64,000 nucleotides of DNA from Panopea generosa (GCA_029582155.1 CM055905.1:9749495-9813494), one strand, 5' to 3'. Positions 1 to 13,021 are shown, numbered from the stretch's first letter. A program made the numbers and translations. The notes: generated from the letters alone by a model not told the origin.

Positions 1-3000
1 TAGAAGCCATGATTTTGCCTGTTTTGGTCGAAATAGCCCAAAACATGCAACTTTGTATGCGTGCACATGTTTGCGACGTCCGTTGACCGCCTTCTAGATG
101 GGCCACACTCAAAAACGAGGTGTCACTGGGCAGGCCAGAGTGTGTAGAAGACACATGAAGTGTCCATTGAAACCCAAGTATTAACCAACGGCGCAGATTG
201 GCGGCGGGCGAGATGCCGTCATTTCGCCTGATTCGCTCCAAACAGCCTACAGACTGCAGCCTGGTGTGGGTCCCCATGTTCGGGACACTCGATGACCGAC
301 TTCCAGATGAGCCAGACTCAAAAACTGGGTGCCACTGGGCAGCCTAGAGGGTGTAGAAGACACCTAAAGTGTCCATTGAAACCCAAGTATTTGCCAAGGG
401 GCGCCATTTGCCGCGGGAATAGAAGCCATGATTTCGCCTGTTTTGGTCGAAATAGCCCAAAACATGCAACTTTGTATGCGTGCACATGTTTGCGACGTCC
501 GTTGACCGCCTTCTAGATGGGCCAGACTCAAAAACGAGGTGTCACTGGGCAGGCCAGAGTGTGTAGAAGACACCTGAAGTGTCCATTGAAACCCAAGTAT
601 TAACCAACGGCGAAGATTGGCGGCGGGCGAGATGCCGTCATTTCGCCTGATTCGCTCCAAACAGCCTACAGACTGCAGCCTGGTGTGGGTCCCCATTTTC
701 GGGACACTCGATGACCGACTTCCAGATGAGCCAGACTCAAAAACTGGGTGTCACTGGGCAGCCCAGAGGGTGTAGAAGACACCTGAAGTGTCCATTGAAA
801 CCCAAGTATTTGCCAAGGGGCGCCATTTGCCGCGGGAATAGAAGCCATGATTTCGCCTGTTTTGGTCGAAATAGCCCAAAACATGCAACTTTGTATGCGT
901 GCACATGTTTGCGACGTCCGTTGACCGCCTTCTAGATGGGCCACACTCAAAAACGAGGTGTCACTGGGCAGGCCAGAGTGTGTAGAAGACACCTGAAGTG
1001 TCCATTGAAACCCAAGTATTAACCAACGGCGCAGATTGGCGGCGGGCGAGATGCCGTCATTTCGCCTGATTCGCTCCAAACAGCCTACAGACTGCAGCCC
1101 GGTGTGGGTCCCATGTTCGGGACACTCGATGACCGACTTCCAGATGAGCCAGACTAAAAAACTAGGTGTCACTGGGCAGCCCAGAGGGTGTAGAAGACAC
1201 CTAAAGTGTCCATTGAAACCCAAGTATTTGCCAAGGGGCGCCATTTGCCGCGGGAATAGAAGCCATAATTTCGCCTGTTTTGGTCGAAATAGCCCAAAAC
1301 ATGCAACTTTGTATGCGTGCACATGTTTGCGACGTCCGTTGACCGCCTTCTAGATGGGCCAGACTCAAAAACGAGGTGTCACTGGGCAGGCCAGAGTGTG
1401 TAGAAGACACCTGAAGTGTCCATTGAAACCCAAGTATTAACCAACGGCGCAGATTGGCGGCGGGCGAGATGCCGTCATTTCGCCTGATTCGCTCCAAACA
1501 GCCTACAGACTGCAGCCTGGTGTGGGTCCCCATGTTCGGGACACTCGATGACCGACTTCCAGATGAGCCAGACTCAAAAACTGGGTGTCACTGGGCAGCC
1601 CAGAGGGTGTAGAAGACACCTAAAGTGTCCATTGAAACCCAAGTATTTGCCAAGGGGCGCCATTTGCCGCGGGAATAGAAGCCATGATTTCGCCTGTTTT
1701 GGTCGAAATAGCCCAAAACATGCAACTTTGTATGCGTGCACATGTTTGCAGACGTCCGTTGACCGCCTTCTAGATGGGCCAGACTCAAAAACGAGGTGTC
1801 ACTGGGCAGGCCAGAGTGTGTAGAAGACACCTGAAGTGTCCATTGAAACCCAATTATTAACCAACGGCGCAGATTGGCGGCGGGCGAGATGCCGTCATTT
1901 CGCCTGATTCGCTCCAAACAGCCTACAGACTGCAGCCTGGTGTGGGTCCCCATGTTCGGGACACTCGATGACCGACTTCCAGATGAGCCACACTCAAAAA
2001 CTGGGTGTCACTGGGCAGCCCAGAGGGTGTAGAAGACACCTGAAGTGTCCATTGAAACCCAAGTATTGGCCAAGGGGCGCCATTTGCCGCGGGAATAGAA
2101 GCCATGATTTCGCCTGTTTTGGTCGAAATAGCCCAACACATGCAACTTTGTATGCGTGCACATGTTTGCGACGTCCGTTGACCGCCTTCTAGATGGGCCA
2201 GACTCAAAAACGAGGTGTCACTGGGCAGGCCAGAGTGTGTAGAAGACACCTGAAGTGTCCATTGAAACCCAAGTATTAACCAACGGCGCAGATTGGCGGC
2301 GGGCGAGATGCCGTCATTTCGCCTGATTCGCTCCAAACAGCCTACAGACTGCAGCCTGGTGTGGGTCCCCATGTTCGGGACACTCGATGACCGACTTCCA
2401 GATGAGCCAGACTCAAAAACTGGGTGTCACTGGGCAGCCCAGAGAGTGTAGAAGACACCTAAAGTGTCCATTGAAACCCAAGTATTTGCCAAGGGGCGCC
2501 ATTTGCCGCGGGAATAGAAGCCATGATTTCGCCTGTTTTGGTCGAAATAGCCCAAAACATGCAACTTTGTATGCGTGCACATGTTTGCGACGTCCGTTGA
2601 CCGCCTTCTAGATGGGCCAGACTCAAAAACGAGGTGTCACTGGGCAGGCCAGAGTGTGTAGAAGACACCTGAAGTGTCCATTGAAACCCAAGTATTAACC
2701 AACGGCGCAGATTGGCGGCGGGCGAGATGCCGTCATTTCGCCTGATTCGCTCCAAACAGCCTACAGACTGCAGCCTGGTGTGGGTCCTCATGTTCGGGAC
2801 ACTCGATGACCGACTTCCAGATGAGCCAGACTCAAAAACTGGGTGTCACTGGGCAGCCCAGAGGGTGTAGAAGACACCTGAAGTGTCCATTGAAATCCAA
2901 GTATTTGCCAAGGGGCGCCGTTTGCCGCGGGAATAGAAGCCATGATTTCGCCTGTTTTGGTCGAAATAGCCCAAAACATGCAACTTTGTATGCGTGCACA

Positions 3001-6000
3001 TGTTTGCGACGTCCGTTGACCGCCTTCTAGATGGGCCAGACTCAAAAACGAGGTGTCACTGGGCAGGCCAGAGTGTGTAGAAGACACCTGAAGTGTCCAT
3101 TGAAACCCAATTATTAACCAACGGCGCAGATTGGCGGCGGGCGAGATGCCGTCATTTCGCCTATTTCGCTCCAAACAGCCTACAGACTGCAGCCTGGTGT
3201 GGGTCCCCATGTTCGGGACACTCGATGACCGACTTCCAGATGAGCCAGACTCAAAAACTGGGTGTCACTGGGCAGCCCAGAGGGTGTAGAAGACACCTGA
3301 AGTGTCCATTGAAATCCAAGTATTTGCCAAGGGGCGCCATTTGCCGCGGGAATAGAAGCCATGATTTCGCCTGTTTTGGTCGAAATAGACCAAAACATGC
3401 AACTTTGTATGCGTGCACATGTTTGCGACGTCCGTTGACCGCCTTCTAGATGGGCCAGACTCAAAAACGAGGTGTCACTGGGCAGGCCAGAGTGTGTAGA
3501 AGACACCTGAAGTGTCCATTGAAACCCAAGTATTAACCAACGGCGAAGATTGGCGGCGGGCGAGATGCCGTCATTTCGCCTGATTCGCTCCAAACAGCCT
3601 ACAGACTGCAGCCTGGTGTGGGTCCCCATTTTCGGGACACTCGATGACCGACTTCCAGATGAGCCAGACTCAAAAACTGGGTGTCACTGGGCAGCCCAGA
3701 GGGTGTAGAAGACACCTGAAGTGTCCATTGAAACCCAAGTATTTGCCAAGGGGCGCCATTTGCCGCGGGAATAGAAGCCATGATTTCGCCTGTTTTGGTC
3801 GAAATAGCCCAAAACATGCAACTTTGTATGCGTGCACATGTTTGCGACGTCCGTTGACCGCCTTCTAGATGGGCCACACTCAAAAACGAGGTGTCACTGG
3901 GCAGGCCAGAGTGTGTAGAAGACACCTGAAGTGTCCATTGAAACCCAAGTATTAACCAACGGCGCAGATTGGCGGCGGGCGAGATGCCGTCATTTCGCCT
4001 GATTCGCTCCAAACAGCCTACAGACTGCAGCCTGGTGTGGGTCCCCATGTTCGGGACACTCGATGACCGACTTCCAGATGAGCCAGACTCAAAAACTGGG
4101 TGTCACTGGGCAGCCCAGAGGGTGTAGAAGACACCTGAAGTGTCCATTGAAACCCAAGTATTTGCCAAGGGGCGCCATTTGCCGCGGGAATAGAAGCCAT
4201 GATTTCGCCTGTTTTGGTCGAAATAGCCCAAAACATGCAACTTTGTATGCGTGCACATGTTTGCGACGTCCGTTGACCGCCTTCTAGATGGGCCAGACTC
4301 AAAAACGAGGTGTCACTGGGCAGGCCAGAGTGTGTAGAAGACATCTGAAGTGTCCATTGAAACCCAAGTATTAACCAACGGCGCAGATTGGCGGCGGGCG
4401 AGATGCCGTCATTTCGCCTGATTCGCTCCAAACAGCCTACAGACTGCAGCCTGGTGTGGGTCCCCATGTTCGGGACACTCGATGACCAACTTCCAGATGA
4501 GCCAGACTCAAAAACTGGGTGTCACTGGGCAGCCCAGAGGGTGTAGAAGACACATAAAGTGTCCATTGAAACCCAAGTATTTGACAAGGGGCGCCATTTG
4601 CCGCGGGAATAGAAGCCATGATTTCGCCTGTTTTGGTCGAAATAGCCCAAAACATGCAACTTTGTATGCGTGCACATGTTTGCGACGTCCGTTGACCGCC
4701 TTCTAGATGGGCCAGACTCAAAAACGAGGTATCACTGGGCAGGCCAGAGTGTGTAGAAGACACCTGAAGTGTCCATTGAAATCCAAGTATTAACCAACGG
4801 CGCAGATTGGCGGCGGGCGAGATGTCATCATTTCGCCTGATTCGCTCCAAACAGCCTACAGACTGCAGCCTGGTGTGGGTCCCCATGTTCGGGACACTCG
4901 ATGACCGACTTCCAGATGAGCCAGACTCAAAACCTGGGTGTCACTGGGCAGCCCAGAGGGTGTAAAAGACACCTGAAGTGTCCATTGAAACCCAAGTATT
5001 TGCCAAGGGGCGCCATTTGCCGCGGGAATAGAAGCCATGATTTCGCCTGTTTTGGTCGAAATAGACCAAAACATGCAACTTTGTATGCGTGCACATGTTT
5101 GCGACGTCCGTTGACCGCCTTCTAGATGGGCCACACTCAAAAACGAGGTGTCACTGGGCAGGCCAGAGTGTGTAGAAAACACCTGAAGTGTCCATTGAAA
5201 CCCAAGTATTAACCAACGGCGCAGATTGGCGGCGGGCGAGATGCCGTCATTTCGCCTGATTCGCTCCAAACAGCCTACAGACTGCAGCCTGGTGTGGGTC
5301 CCCATGTTCGGGACACTCGATGACCGACTTCCAGATGAGCCAGACTCAAAAACTGGGTGTCACTGGGCAGTCCAGAGGGTGTAGAAGACACCTAAAGTGT
5401 CCATTGAAATCCAAGTATTTGCCAAGGGGCGCCATTTGCCGCGGGAATAGAAGCCATGATTTCGCCTGTTTTGGTCGAAATAGCCCAAAACATGCAACTT
5501 TGTATGCGTGCACATGTTTGCGACGTCCGTTGACCGCCTTCTAGATGGGCCAGACTCAAAAACGAGGTGTCACTGGGCAGGCCAGAGTGTGTAGAAGACA
5601 CCTGAAGTGTCCATTGAAACCCAAGTATTAACCAACGGCGCAGATTGGCGGCGGGCGAGATGCCGTCATTTCGCCTGATTCGCTCCAAACAGCCTACAGA
5701 CTGCAGCCTGGTGTGGGTCCCCATGTTCGGGACACTCGATGACCGACTTCCAGATGTGCCAGACTCAAAAACTGGGTGTCACTGGGCAGCCCAGAGGGTG
5801 TAGAAGACACCTAAAGTGTCCATTGAAATCCAAGTATTTGCCAAGGGGCGCCATTTGCCGCGGGAATAGAAGCCATGATTTCGCCTGTTTTGGTCGAAAT
5901 AGCCCAAAACATGCAACTTTGTATGCGTGCACATGTTTGCGACGTCCGTTGACCGCCTTCTAGATGGGCCAGACTCAAAAACGAGGTGTCACTGGGCAGG

Positions 6001-8058
6001 CCAGAGTGTGTAGAAGACACCTGAAGTGTCCATTGAAACCCAAGTATTAACCAACGGCGCAGATTGGCGGCGGGCGAGATGCCGTCATTTCGCCTGATTC
6101 GCTCCAAACAGCCTACAGACTGCAGCCTGGTGTGGGTCCCCATGTTCGGGACACTCGATGACCGACTTCCAGATGTGCCAGACTCAAAAACTGGGTGTCA
6201 CTGGGCAGCCCAGAGGGTGTAGAAGACACCTGAAGTGTCCATTGAAATCCAAGTATTTGCCAAGGGGCGCCATTTGCCGCGGGAATAGAAGCCATGATTT
6301 CGCCTGTTTTGGTCGAAATAGCCCAAAACATGCAACTTTGTATGCGTGCACATGTTTGCGACGTCCGTTGACCGCCTTCTAGATGGGCCAGACTCAAAAA
6401 CGAGGTGTCACTGGGTATGCCAGAGTGTGTAGAAGACACCTGAAGTGTCCATTGAAACCCAAGTATTAACCAACGGCGCAGATTGGCGGCGGGCGAGATG
6501 CCCTCATTTCGCCTGATTCGCTCCAAACAGCCTACAGACTGCAGCCTGGTGTGGGTCCCCATGTTCGGGACACTCGATGGCCGACTTCCAGATGAGCCAG
6601 ACTCAAAAACTGGGTGTCACTGGGCAGCCCAGATGGTGTAGAAGACACCTGAAGTGTCCATTGAAATCCAAGTATTTGCCAAGGGGCGCCATTTGCCGCG
6701 GGAATAGAAGCCATGATTTCGCCTGTTTTGGTCGAAATAGCCCAAAACATGCAACTTTGTATGCGTGCACATGTTTGCGACGTCCGTTGACCGCCTTCTA
6801 GATGGGCCAGACTCAAAAACGAGGTGTCACTGGGCAGGCCAGAGTGTGTAGAAGACACCTGAAGTGTCCATTGAAACCCAAGTATTAACCAACGGCGCAG
6901 ATTGGCGGCGGGCGAGATGCCGTCATTTCGCCTGATTCGCTCCAAACAGCCTACAGACTGCAGCCTGGTGTGGGTCCCCATGTTCGGGACACTCGATGAC
7001 CGACTTCCAGATGAGCCAGACTCAAAAACTGGGTGTCACTGGGCAGCCCAGAGGGTGTAGAAGACACCTGAAGTGTCCATTGAAACCCAAGTATTTGCCA
7101 AGAGGCGCCATTTGCCGCGGGAATAGAAGCCATGATTTCGCCTGTTTTGGTCGAAATAGCCCAAAACATGCAACTTTGTATGCGTGCACATGTTTGCGAC
7201 GTCCGTTGACCGCCTTCTAGATGGGCCAGACTCAAAAACGCGTTGTCACTGGGCAGACCAGAGTGTGTAGAAGACACCTGAAGTGTCCATTGAAACCCAA
7301 GTATTAACGAACGACGCAGATTGGCGGCGGGCGAGATGCCCTCATTTCGCCTGATTCGCTCCAAACAGCCTACAGACTGCAGCCTGGTGTGGGTCTCCAT
7401 GTTCGGGACACTCGATGACCGACTTCCAGATGAGCCAGACTCAAAAACTGGGTGTCACTGGGCAGCCCAGAGGGTGTAGAAGACACCTGAAGTGTCTATT
7501 GAAACCCAAGTATTTGCCAAGGGGCGCCATTTGCCGCGGGAATAGAAGCCATGATTTCGCCTGTTTTGGTCGAAATAGCCCAAAACATGCAACTTTGTAT
7601 GCGTGCACATGTTTGCGACGTCCGTTGACCGCCTTCTGGATAGGCCAGACTCAAAAACGAGGTGTCACTGGGCAGGCCAGAGTGTGTAGAAGACACCTGA
7701 AGTGTCCATTGAAACCCAAGTATTAACCAACGGCGCAGATTGGCGGCGGGCGAGATGCCATCATTTCGCCTGATTCGCTCCAAACAGCCTACAGACTGCA
7801 GCCTGGTGTGGGTCCCCATGTTCGGGACACTCGATGACCGACTTCCAGATGAGCCAGACTCAAAAACTGGGTGTCACTGGGCAGCCCAGAGGGTGTAGAA
7901 GACACCTGAAGTGTCCATTGAAATCCAAGTATTTGCCAAGGGGCGCCATTTGCCGCGGGAATAGAAGCCATGATTTCGCCTGTTTTGGTCGAAATAGCCC
8001 AAAACATGCAACTTTGTATGCGTGCACATGTTTGCGACGTCCGTTGACCGCCTTCTAG
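1..8058. repeat. 419-bp dimeric satellite array, about 19 copies
   Basis: Unbroken head-to-tail array running off the left edge. Each unit has two diverged half-units of about 210 and 209 bp sharing the GCCAGACTCAAAAAC start and the GAAGACACCTGAAGTGTCC block, then differing. In the first half the middle reads GGCGCCATTTGCCGCGGG; in the second it reads GGCGCAGATTGGCGGCGGG. Copies differ by few bases and phase is kept across 8 kb except for one compensated single-base shift between about 1110 and 1747. Both strands carry open frames because 419 is not a multiple of three; I do not regard them as genes. Confidence 0.98.
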
Positions 8059-8061
8059 ATG

Positions 8062-8155
8062 CATGGTATAGTTTTTAGGTGGTGCACTTTTCACCAATGA
8101 AAATGAGACCATGGTATAGTTTTTAGGTGGTGCACTTTTCGCCAATGGAAATGCT
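8062..8155. repeat. 48-bp direct duplication at the satellite edge
   Basis: Two near-identical copies starting CATGGTATAGTTTTTAGG lie at 8062 and 8110, directly where satellite homology stops. A TTTATAAAAG stretch follows at about 8162. It marks the boundary of the array and may be the end of an older element into which the satellite grew. Confidence 0.8.
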
Positions 8156-8222
8156 TGCTCTTTTTATAAAAGAATTGTTACACGCTTAATCAGTTGGGAG
8201 AATATAGATTCACGAAAAGGTT

Positions 8223-8224
<2 letters not shown>

Positions 8225-8282
<58 letters not shown>

Positions 8283-8284
8283 CA
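8225..8284. repeat. (CA)n microsatellite
   Basis: About 60 bp of CA repeat with one A interruption. From here to about 9040 I see only AT-rich sequence without a recognisable gene or element. Confidence 0.97.
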
Positions 8285-9044
8285 ACCAAAAACCTAATTT
8301 TTATACTAAAGTGTACTAAGTTAAAACAAACATGTCATTGATAGTCTCGTGTTTCATGTGTAGCGTAAATTAGATAATAGGTCGGCGACCTCTCTCTTTA
8401 TTAACCTTATTCACCTGTATATTGTGAAACTATATAGAGGCGAATCTACTCTATAACTAACACTACACATAAAAACACAAACATATCAATAATAAATAAG
8501 TATATGTATAACTAACCTCACCGGTGAAAGTGTAAAGCAAAACAATATGACAAATGACGGATAATTGTGTTTTGGTGTCTGCCGTTTAACTGTTGTTTCT
8601 TTGTAATTATTTTCCTTAAAACCACAACAATAGCCTGTATATGGTGTTACTGCGATTTTTTATGCTGCTTTGTATTTATGGTGACATTGTAACGAATACA
8701 ATGAAACATATTACTTGATGTGAATATTGCATTCGTTAATATTGTTCGAGAAAACAGAATAAAAAAGTAATAACTTTTAGTTTTGTGATTTCTGTTCAAT
8801 ATAACATCAGTCCATTATTCTTAATTTGCTTTTTGCGTATCATATAAAAAAGGTATAAGAAACTTTTCTTTTAAAAAAGTTATAGTTGGTTATTCCTTAT
8901 ATTGTGTTTGTACGTAAGAATGCATGAAAGCCAAATATAAACTTGATAAGTTGGTATGTCCCCTTCTTTTTTAATGCAATATGTTTTAAGATGCTGACTC
9001 CAGATCTGACAGAACCCCTTGGTCCTAGGTTCTAAAACTTTCCA

Positions 9045-10360
9045 CGCTCAACTCAAGAGTCTATGCTTAATTCAAGAGTTCTCATCAACTCACGATTTCA
9101 TGCTAAACTCAAGATATCATGTTCAACTCAAGAGTTCATATTTAACTCAAGAGTTCATCCCATCTCAAGAGTTTATGCTCAAGGATTTATGATCAACTCA
9201 AGAGTTCGTCCGATTTCAAGAGTTCATGCTCAATTCATGAGTTCATGCTCAACTCAAAAGTTCATCCCGTTTCAAGTTATCATGCTCAGCTCAATAGTTC
9301 ATGCTCAACTCATGAGTTCATGCTCAATTCAATAGTTTATTCAATTGAAGAGTTTATGCTCAATTCATGAGTTCATGCTCAACTCAAAAGTTCATCCCAT
9401 TTCAAGTGTTCATGCTCAGCTCAATAGTTCATGCTCAATTCATGAGTTCATGCTCAACTCAAGAGTTTATGCTCCCATCTCGAGAGTTCATGATCAACTC
9501 AAGATTTTATCCCATTTCAAAAGTTCATACTCAGCTCAATAGTTCATGCTCAACTCATGAGTTCATGCTCAATTGAAGAGTTCATGCTCAAGAGTTTATA
9601 TCAACTGAAGAGTTCATCCAATCTCAAGAGTTCATGATCATGAGTTCATGCTCAGTTCAATAGTTCATGCTCAACTCATGAGTTCATGCTCAACTCAAGA
9701 GTTCATGCTCAAGAGTTTATATCAACTCAAGAGTTCATCCCATCTCAGGAGTCCATGCTCAAGAGTTCATGCTCAAGAGTTCATGCTCAACTCAAGATTT
9801 CATGCTCAATTCAAGAGTTCACGCTCAAGAGTTCATATCAACTCAATAGTTCAGGCAAAACTAAGAGTTCGTGCTCAGGAGTTCATATCAACTATTGAAT
9901 TCATGCTCAACTTAAGAATTCATATCAACTCAGGAGTTGACGCTCAACTCAACAGTTCATAACATCTCAAGAGTTCATGCTCAACTCAAAAGTTCATGCT
10001 CAACTCAAGAGTTCATCCCATCTCAAGAGTTCATGGTCAACTCAAGAATTCATGCTTAACTCATGAGTTCATGCTCAACTCAAGAGTTCATACCATCTCA
10101 AGAGTTCATGCTAAACTAAAGAGGTCATGCTAAGCTCAAGAGTTCATGCTCAACTCAAGAGTTCACGCACAACTTAAGAGCTCATGCTCAAGGATTCATG
10201 ATCAACTCAATAATTCATCCCATTTCAAGAGTTCATGCTCAAGAGATCATGGTCAGCTCAAGCGTTCATACTCAACTCAAGAGTTCATGCTCAAGAGTTT
10301 ATATCAACTCAAAAGTTCATCCCATCTTAAGAGTTCATGCTCAAGCGTCTATACTCAACT
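9045..10360. repeat. 19-bp minisatellite (AGTTCATGCTCAACTCAAG type)
   Basis: About 1.3 kb of degenerate head-to-tail copies of AGTTCATGCTCAACTCAAG, mixed with a shorter 14-bp form lacking ACTCA. Units ending in CCCATCTCAAG recur at intervals, suggesting larger multi-unit blocks. Plus-strand open frames rich in Ser, Cys, Gln and His are translations of this repeat. Confidence 0.95.
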
Positions 10361-10383
10361 CCTGTGATTATCGATAGGGGGCT

Positions 10384-11740
10384 ACTTTCAGGATATTTTG
10401 CGATCATAAACCGTTGCAATATGTTTTAGAATCACCAAATCAAAATAAACAAATATAGTTTTGGTCATTAGCAATATCAGCATATAACGCGAATATTGAA
10501 TTGATCGAAGGTCGTAAAATTGTTTCAGCAGATTGATTGTCTGGAATACCAGAATCAGACACGTTAACAGTAGGTTCTAGTGAGGATATAACATTGGAGA
10601 ATGTAAATGACCGTAATTTTCAGATAAACACAGTTAACACAAATCAGTTAAACACAAGGGCATATACGGGTGCTGATTTAAACCTTAGACAAGCATCGGC
10701 AGAACATGTCAAAACATTCAAATCTTTCAACATGGTCACTGAACAATCGAAAGATGAAGTAATAACTGATATTATAGGTTATTTAAATGCTTGTTAAACG
10801 GTCAAAAAGGTCCTGAATAATTACATAATTATAGATAATTTATTGTTTTACATACCTGATGTAAAAGAAAACCCCAAGCCCAAGGCGCAAATATCTTTGT
10901 GAAGATGTTCATAAAATTTTATTAGAACAACAACATAAAGTATTTACGTTTGTACATCAACTATTGCAGAATCCCAAGCAAAAGAAAATAAATAAAACAA
11001 CGCAAATAGGTCAGAAGTTTTACTTGAAATAGGAGACGCGGTATTTTATAAAAAAACACAGAAAGAGTTCAAAATTAAAAAAAAAACATGAATGTATTTT
11101 ACAGAAATAATGAGGAAAGATCTCCTGTTACTATCACAATACGTAATCAATTAACTGGGTCAACTACAAAAGTACATTCGTCACAGTGAATTAAATCCAA
11201 TGTTGACGAATGGGTCATTCAGGGGCTCAAACAAGTCACCGGCCATTACGGAAACACTATTTTGTTGCACCTCCGGTTAGTTCTGACTCAGAAACAGATT
11301 CTGAAGTCCCAATAGAATCACCAGTAAAGCGTCTAACAAAAAGGTATAGAAACCAAAGATTAAATTCCAGTGACAAAAGTGATATATTATTAGTAGAGTT
11401 AGCTAAGAGATTAAGAAATCAAAATAAAGAAAATTCTGATATTAAATCTGAAGAGTCTGATTTAGCCGATATGGCTTCTGCAATCAGCACACGCAACCAA
11501 GAGCACGCATCGAATAACTATCAAGATATGACCGAAATGGTCGATGAAAACCAACTGAGCGATGGGGTTAATATGCCAATTAATCACATAAAACAAAGAA
11601 ATATACCATCAAAAAATATTAATCGGAGACAAGTTAGGCTTAGAAAAGAAATTGTTAAAATCAATAGTTAACATGTTGTAGGAAAAAAAGGGTCGTAAGT
11701 TATAAAACATTTATAACTTGAAAATATAATGAGGTTGAAG
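10384..11740 (+). mobile_element. Broken fragment of a Ty3/Gypsy-type LTR retrotransposon (fossil)
   Basis: The left part resembles the end of the RNase H domain (a DHKPLQY-like stretch, then EGRK). A central part resembles the integrase C-terminal region, and the right part (about 11210-11671) is the polar, charged tail that often ends such polyproteins. A purine-rich stretch near 11730 could be an old polypurine tract. Gag, protease, reverse transcriptase and the integrase core are absent, and no pair of long terminal repeats is visible. The element is incomplete with several breaks and looks old. The open stretches at 10537-10797 and 11210-11671 belong to it, not to host genes. Confidence 0.72.
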
Positions 11741-11767
11741 GGGAACAAAAAATCATATATATATATA

Positions 11768-12238
11768 CATAGAAATAAATGTACAGACCAGACAACGGCG
11801 AGTGGGCCTAGCTACAATATAAACCATAGATACAATATCAAGGCCTCTGCCAAACCAATAAATTTGGTGTCGACCATGACTTATATACTATGGAATTACA
11901 TGCAACTCATCTGGACAGGGTGGACAAATTTACATACGTGAACTGATAGCTTTATATGAGTAGGATACATTTAAGGATTCATGACTACTCACATGCTATA
12001 TAAAGGACAGATTTATAAACCCGTTGGATCATATAGATACAGTGAATTCATGCATTTTTTTATTTCATAAAGGGACATAACTAAATTCACAACAACGGAA
12101 TTTACGATTTTTGGGATATTTTCAGATGCTCATTCACAATGCAAGATATATATATATATATGTGAAGATAATTATTTGTTAATAACCAAGACATAAATGT
12201 ACAGACCAGACTACGGCGAGTTCGCCTAGCTAAACCCC
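11768..12238 (+). repeat. Unclassified interspersed repeat, copy 1
   Basis: Begins with a core ACAGACCAGAC then CGGCGAG and CCTAGCTACAAT, and ends with a second copy of that core 418 bp later (from about 12191). About 280 bp of the body (to about 12050) and the part from 12090 recur inverted at 47770-48610. It contains GCTATATAAAGG, a TATA-like site. It directly follows the LTR retrotransposon fragment, so part of it could be a long terminal repeat; a satellite-like or MITE-like family is the alternative. Confidence 0.75.
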
Positions 12239-13021
12239 CGATCCCATATGTATAATATTAACAACGTAATGTTGCGCGAACTTTAATAATAGCAACCGGT
12301 GGAATACATTTGTTGCCAAAATGGAGAAAATGCATGAACGTAAAACATGAGAAAAACATGATATAATAGAGCGTGGTATATATGGTGAGTAAATCATACC
12401 CGGAAGCCTCCATGAGCACACAGCGAGTAAACAACGAATAAATAAATAATAATAAAAAATATATAATAAAAAAGAAAAATGCAATAATAAAAAAATGCAT
12501 GCCTATTAAAGGTACCATCGTCCTCAACATACTCCAACCGTATAAATATCAATGGTATCGAGATCCACCTAATATGTGATCGATTCAACATCCTGAACAA
12601 ATTAAAATCAAGTATCCATATAAATATGAGCTCAATACAGCTGGTGCCTGTGGTGGTAAAAAATTATATGTTTCTGGATAGTCATCACGGTAACGTAAAT
12701 AATGATATGTTCCGGGTTGTCGTTCCTGCGCGTCCCGCGAAATTCCATGTGAGAGTCTGGCGTTACTTGGTTGAGAGTTTGTTGTTTTTATTTTGTTTTC
12801 AAATTGAGTCAATTTACACATAAAAAAATGAAGATATAACGTGACCATTAGATAGGTAACTTGGCACTTGACATACAAAATTATCTCCGGAAATGACATC
12901 AGTTGTGAGCACACAAATTATATAGCACATGCGAAATCCTCAACCGGGGCCGGATGTGGTTTTTATCAGTTGTGAGCACAAAAATTATATAGCACATTAA
13001 TTAAGTAAAGTTTAACAAAAA
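12239..13021. other. AT-rich flank downstream of the PKS gene, no gene seen
   Basis: Contains an A/T simple stretch at about 12436-12490. A short direct duplication (TCAGTTGTGAGCACA followed by ATTATATAGCACAT) occurs at about 12898 and again at about 12967. Several short open frames on both strands look like chance. Confidence 0.6.

Noticed and set aside
292-8145. Many open frames of 74-218 codons on both strands of the satellite
   Set aside because: They repeat every 419 bp, occur on both strands in overlapping frames and simply translate the satellite; none has independent coding evidence.
9063-10367. Ser/Cys/His-rich open frames in the 19-bp minisatellite
   Set aside because: Direct translations of a degenerate short tandem repeat.
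10537-11671. Two separate host genes of 86 and 153 codons
   Set aside because: Their order and flanking similarity to RNase H and integrase ends place both inside a broken LTR retrotransposon fragment.
12230-12914. Overlapping minus-strand open frames after the PKS stop, possibly a thioesterase or extra exon
   Set aside because: The translations are Phe/Ile/Leu-rich AT noise with no alpha/beta-hydrolase GxSxG motif and no fitting splice sites.
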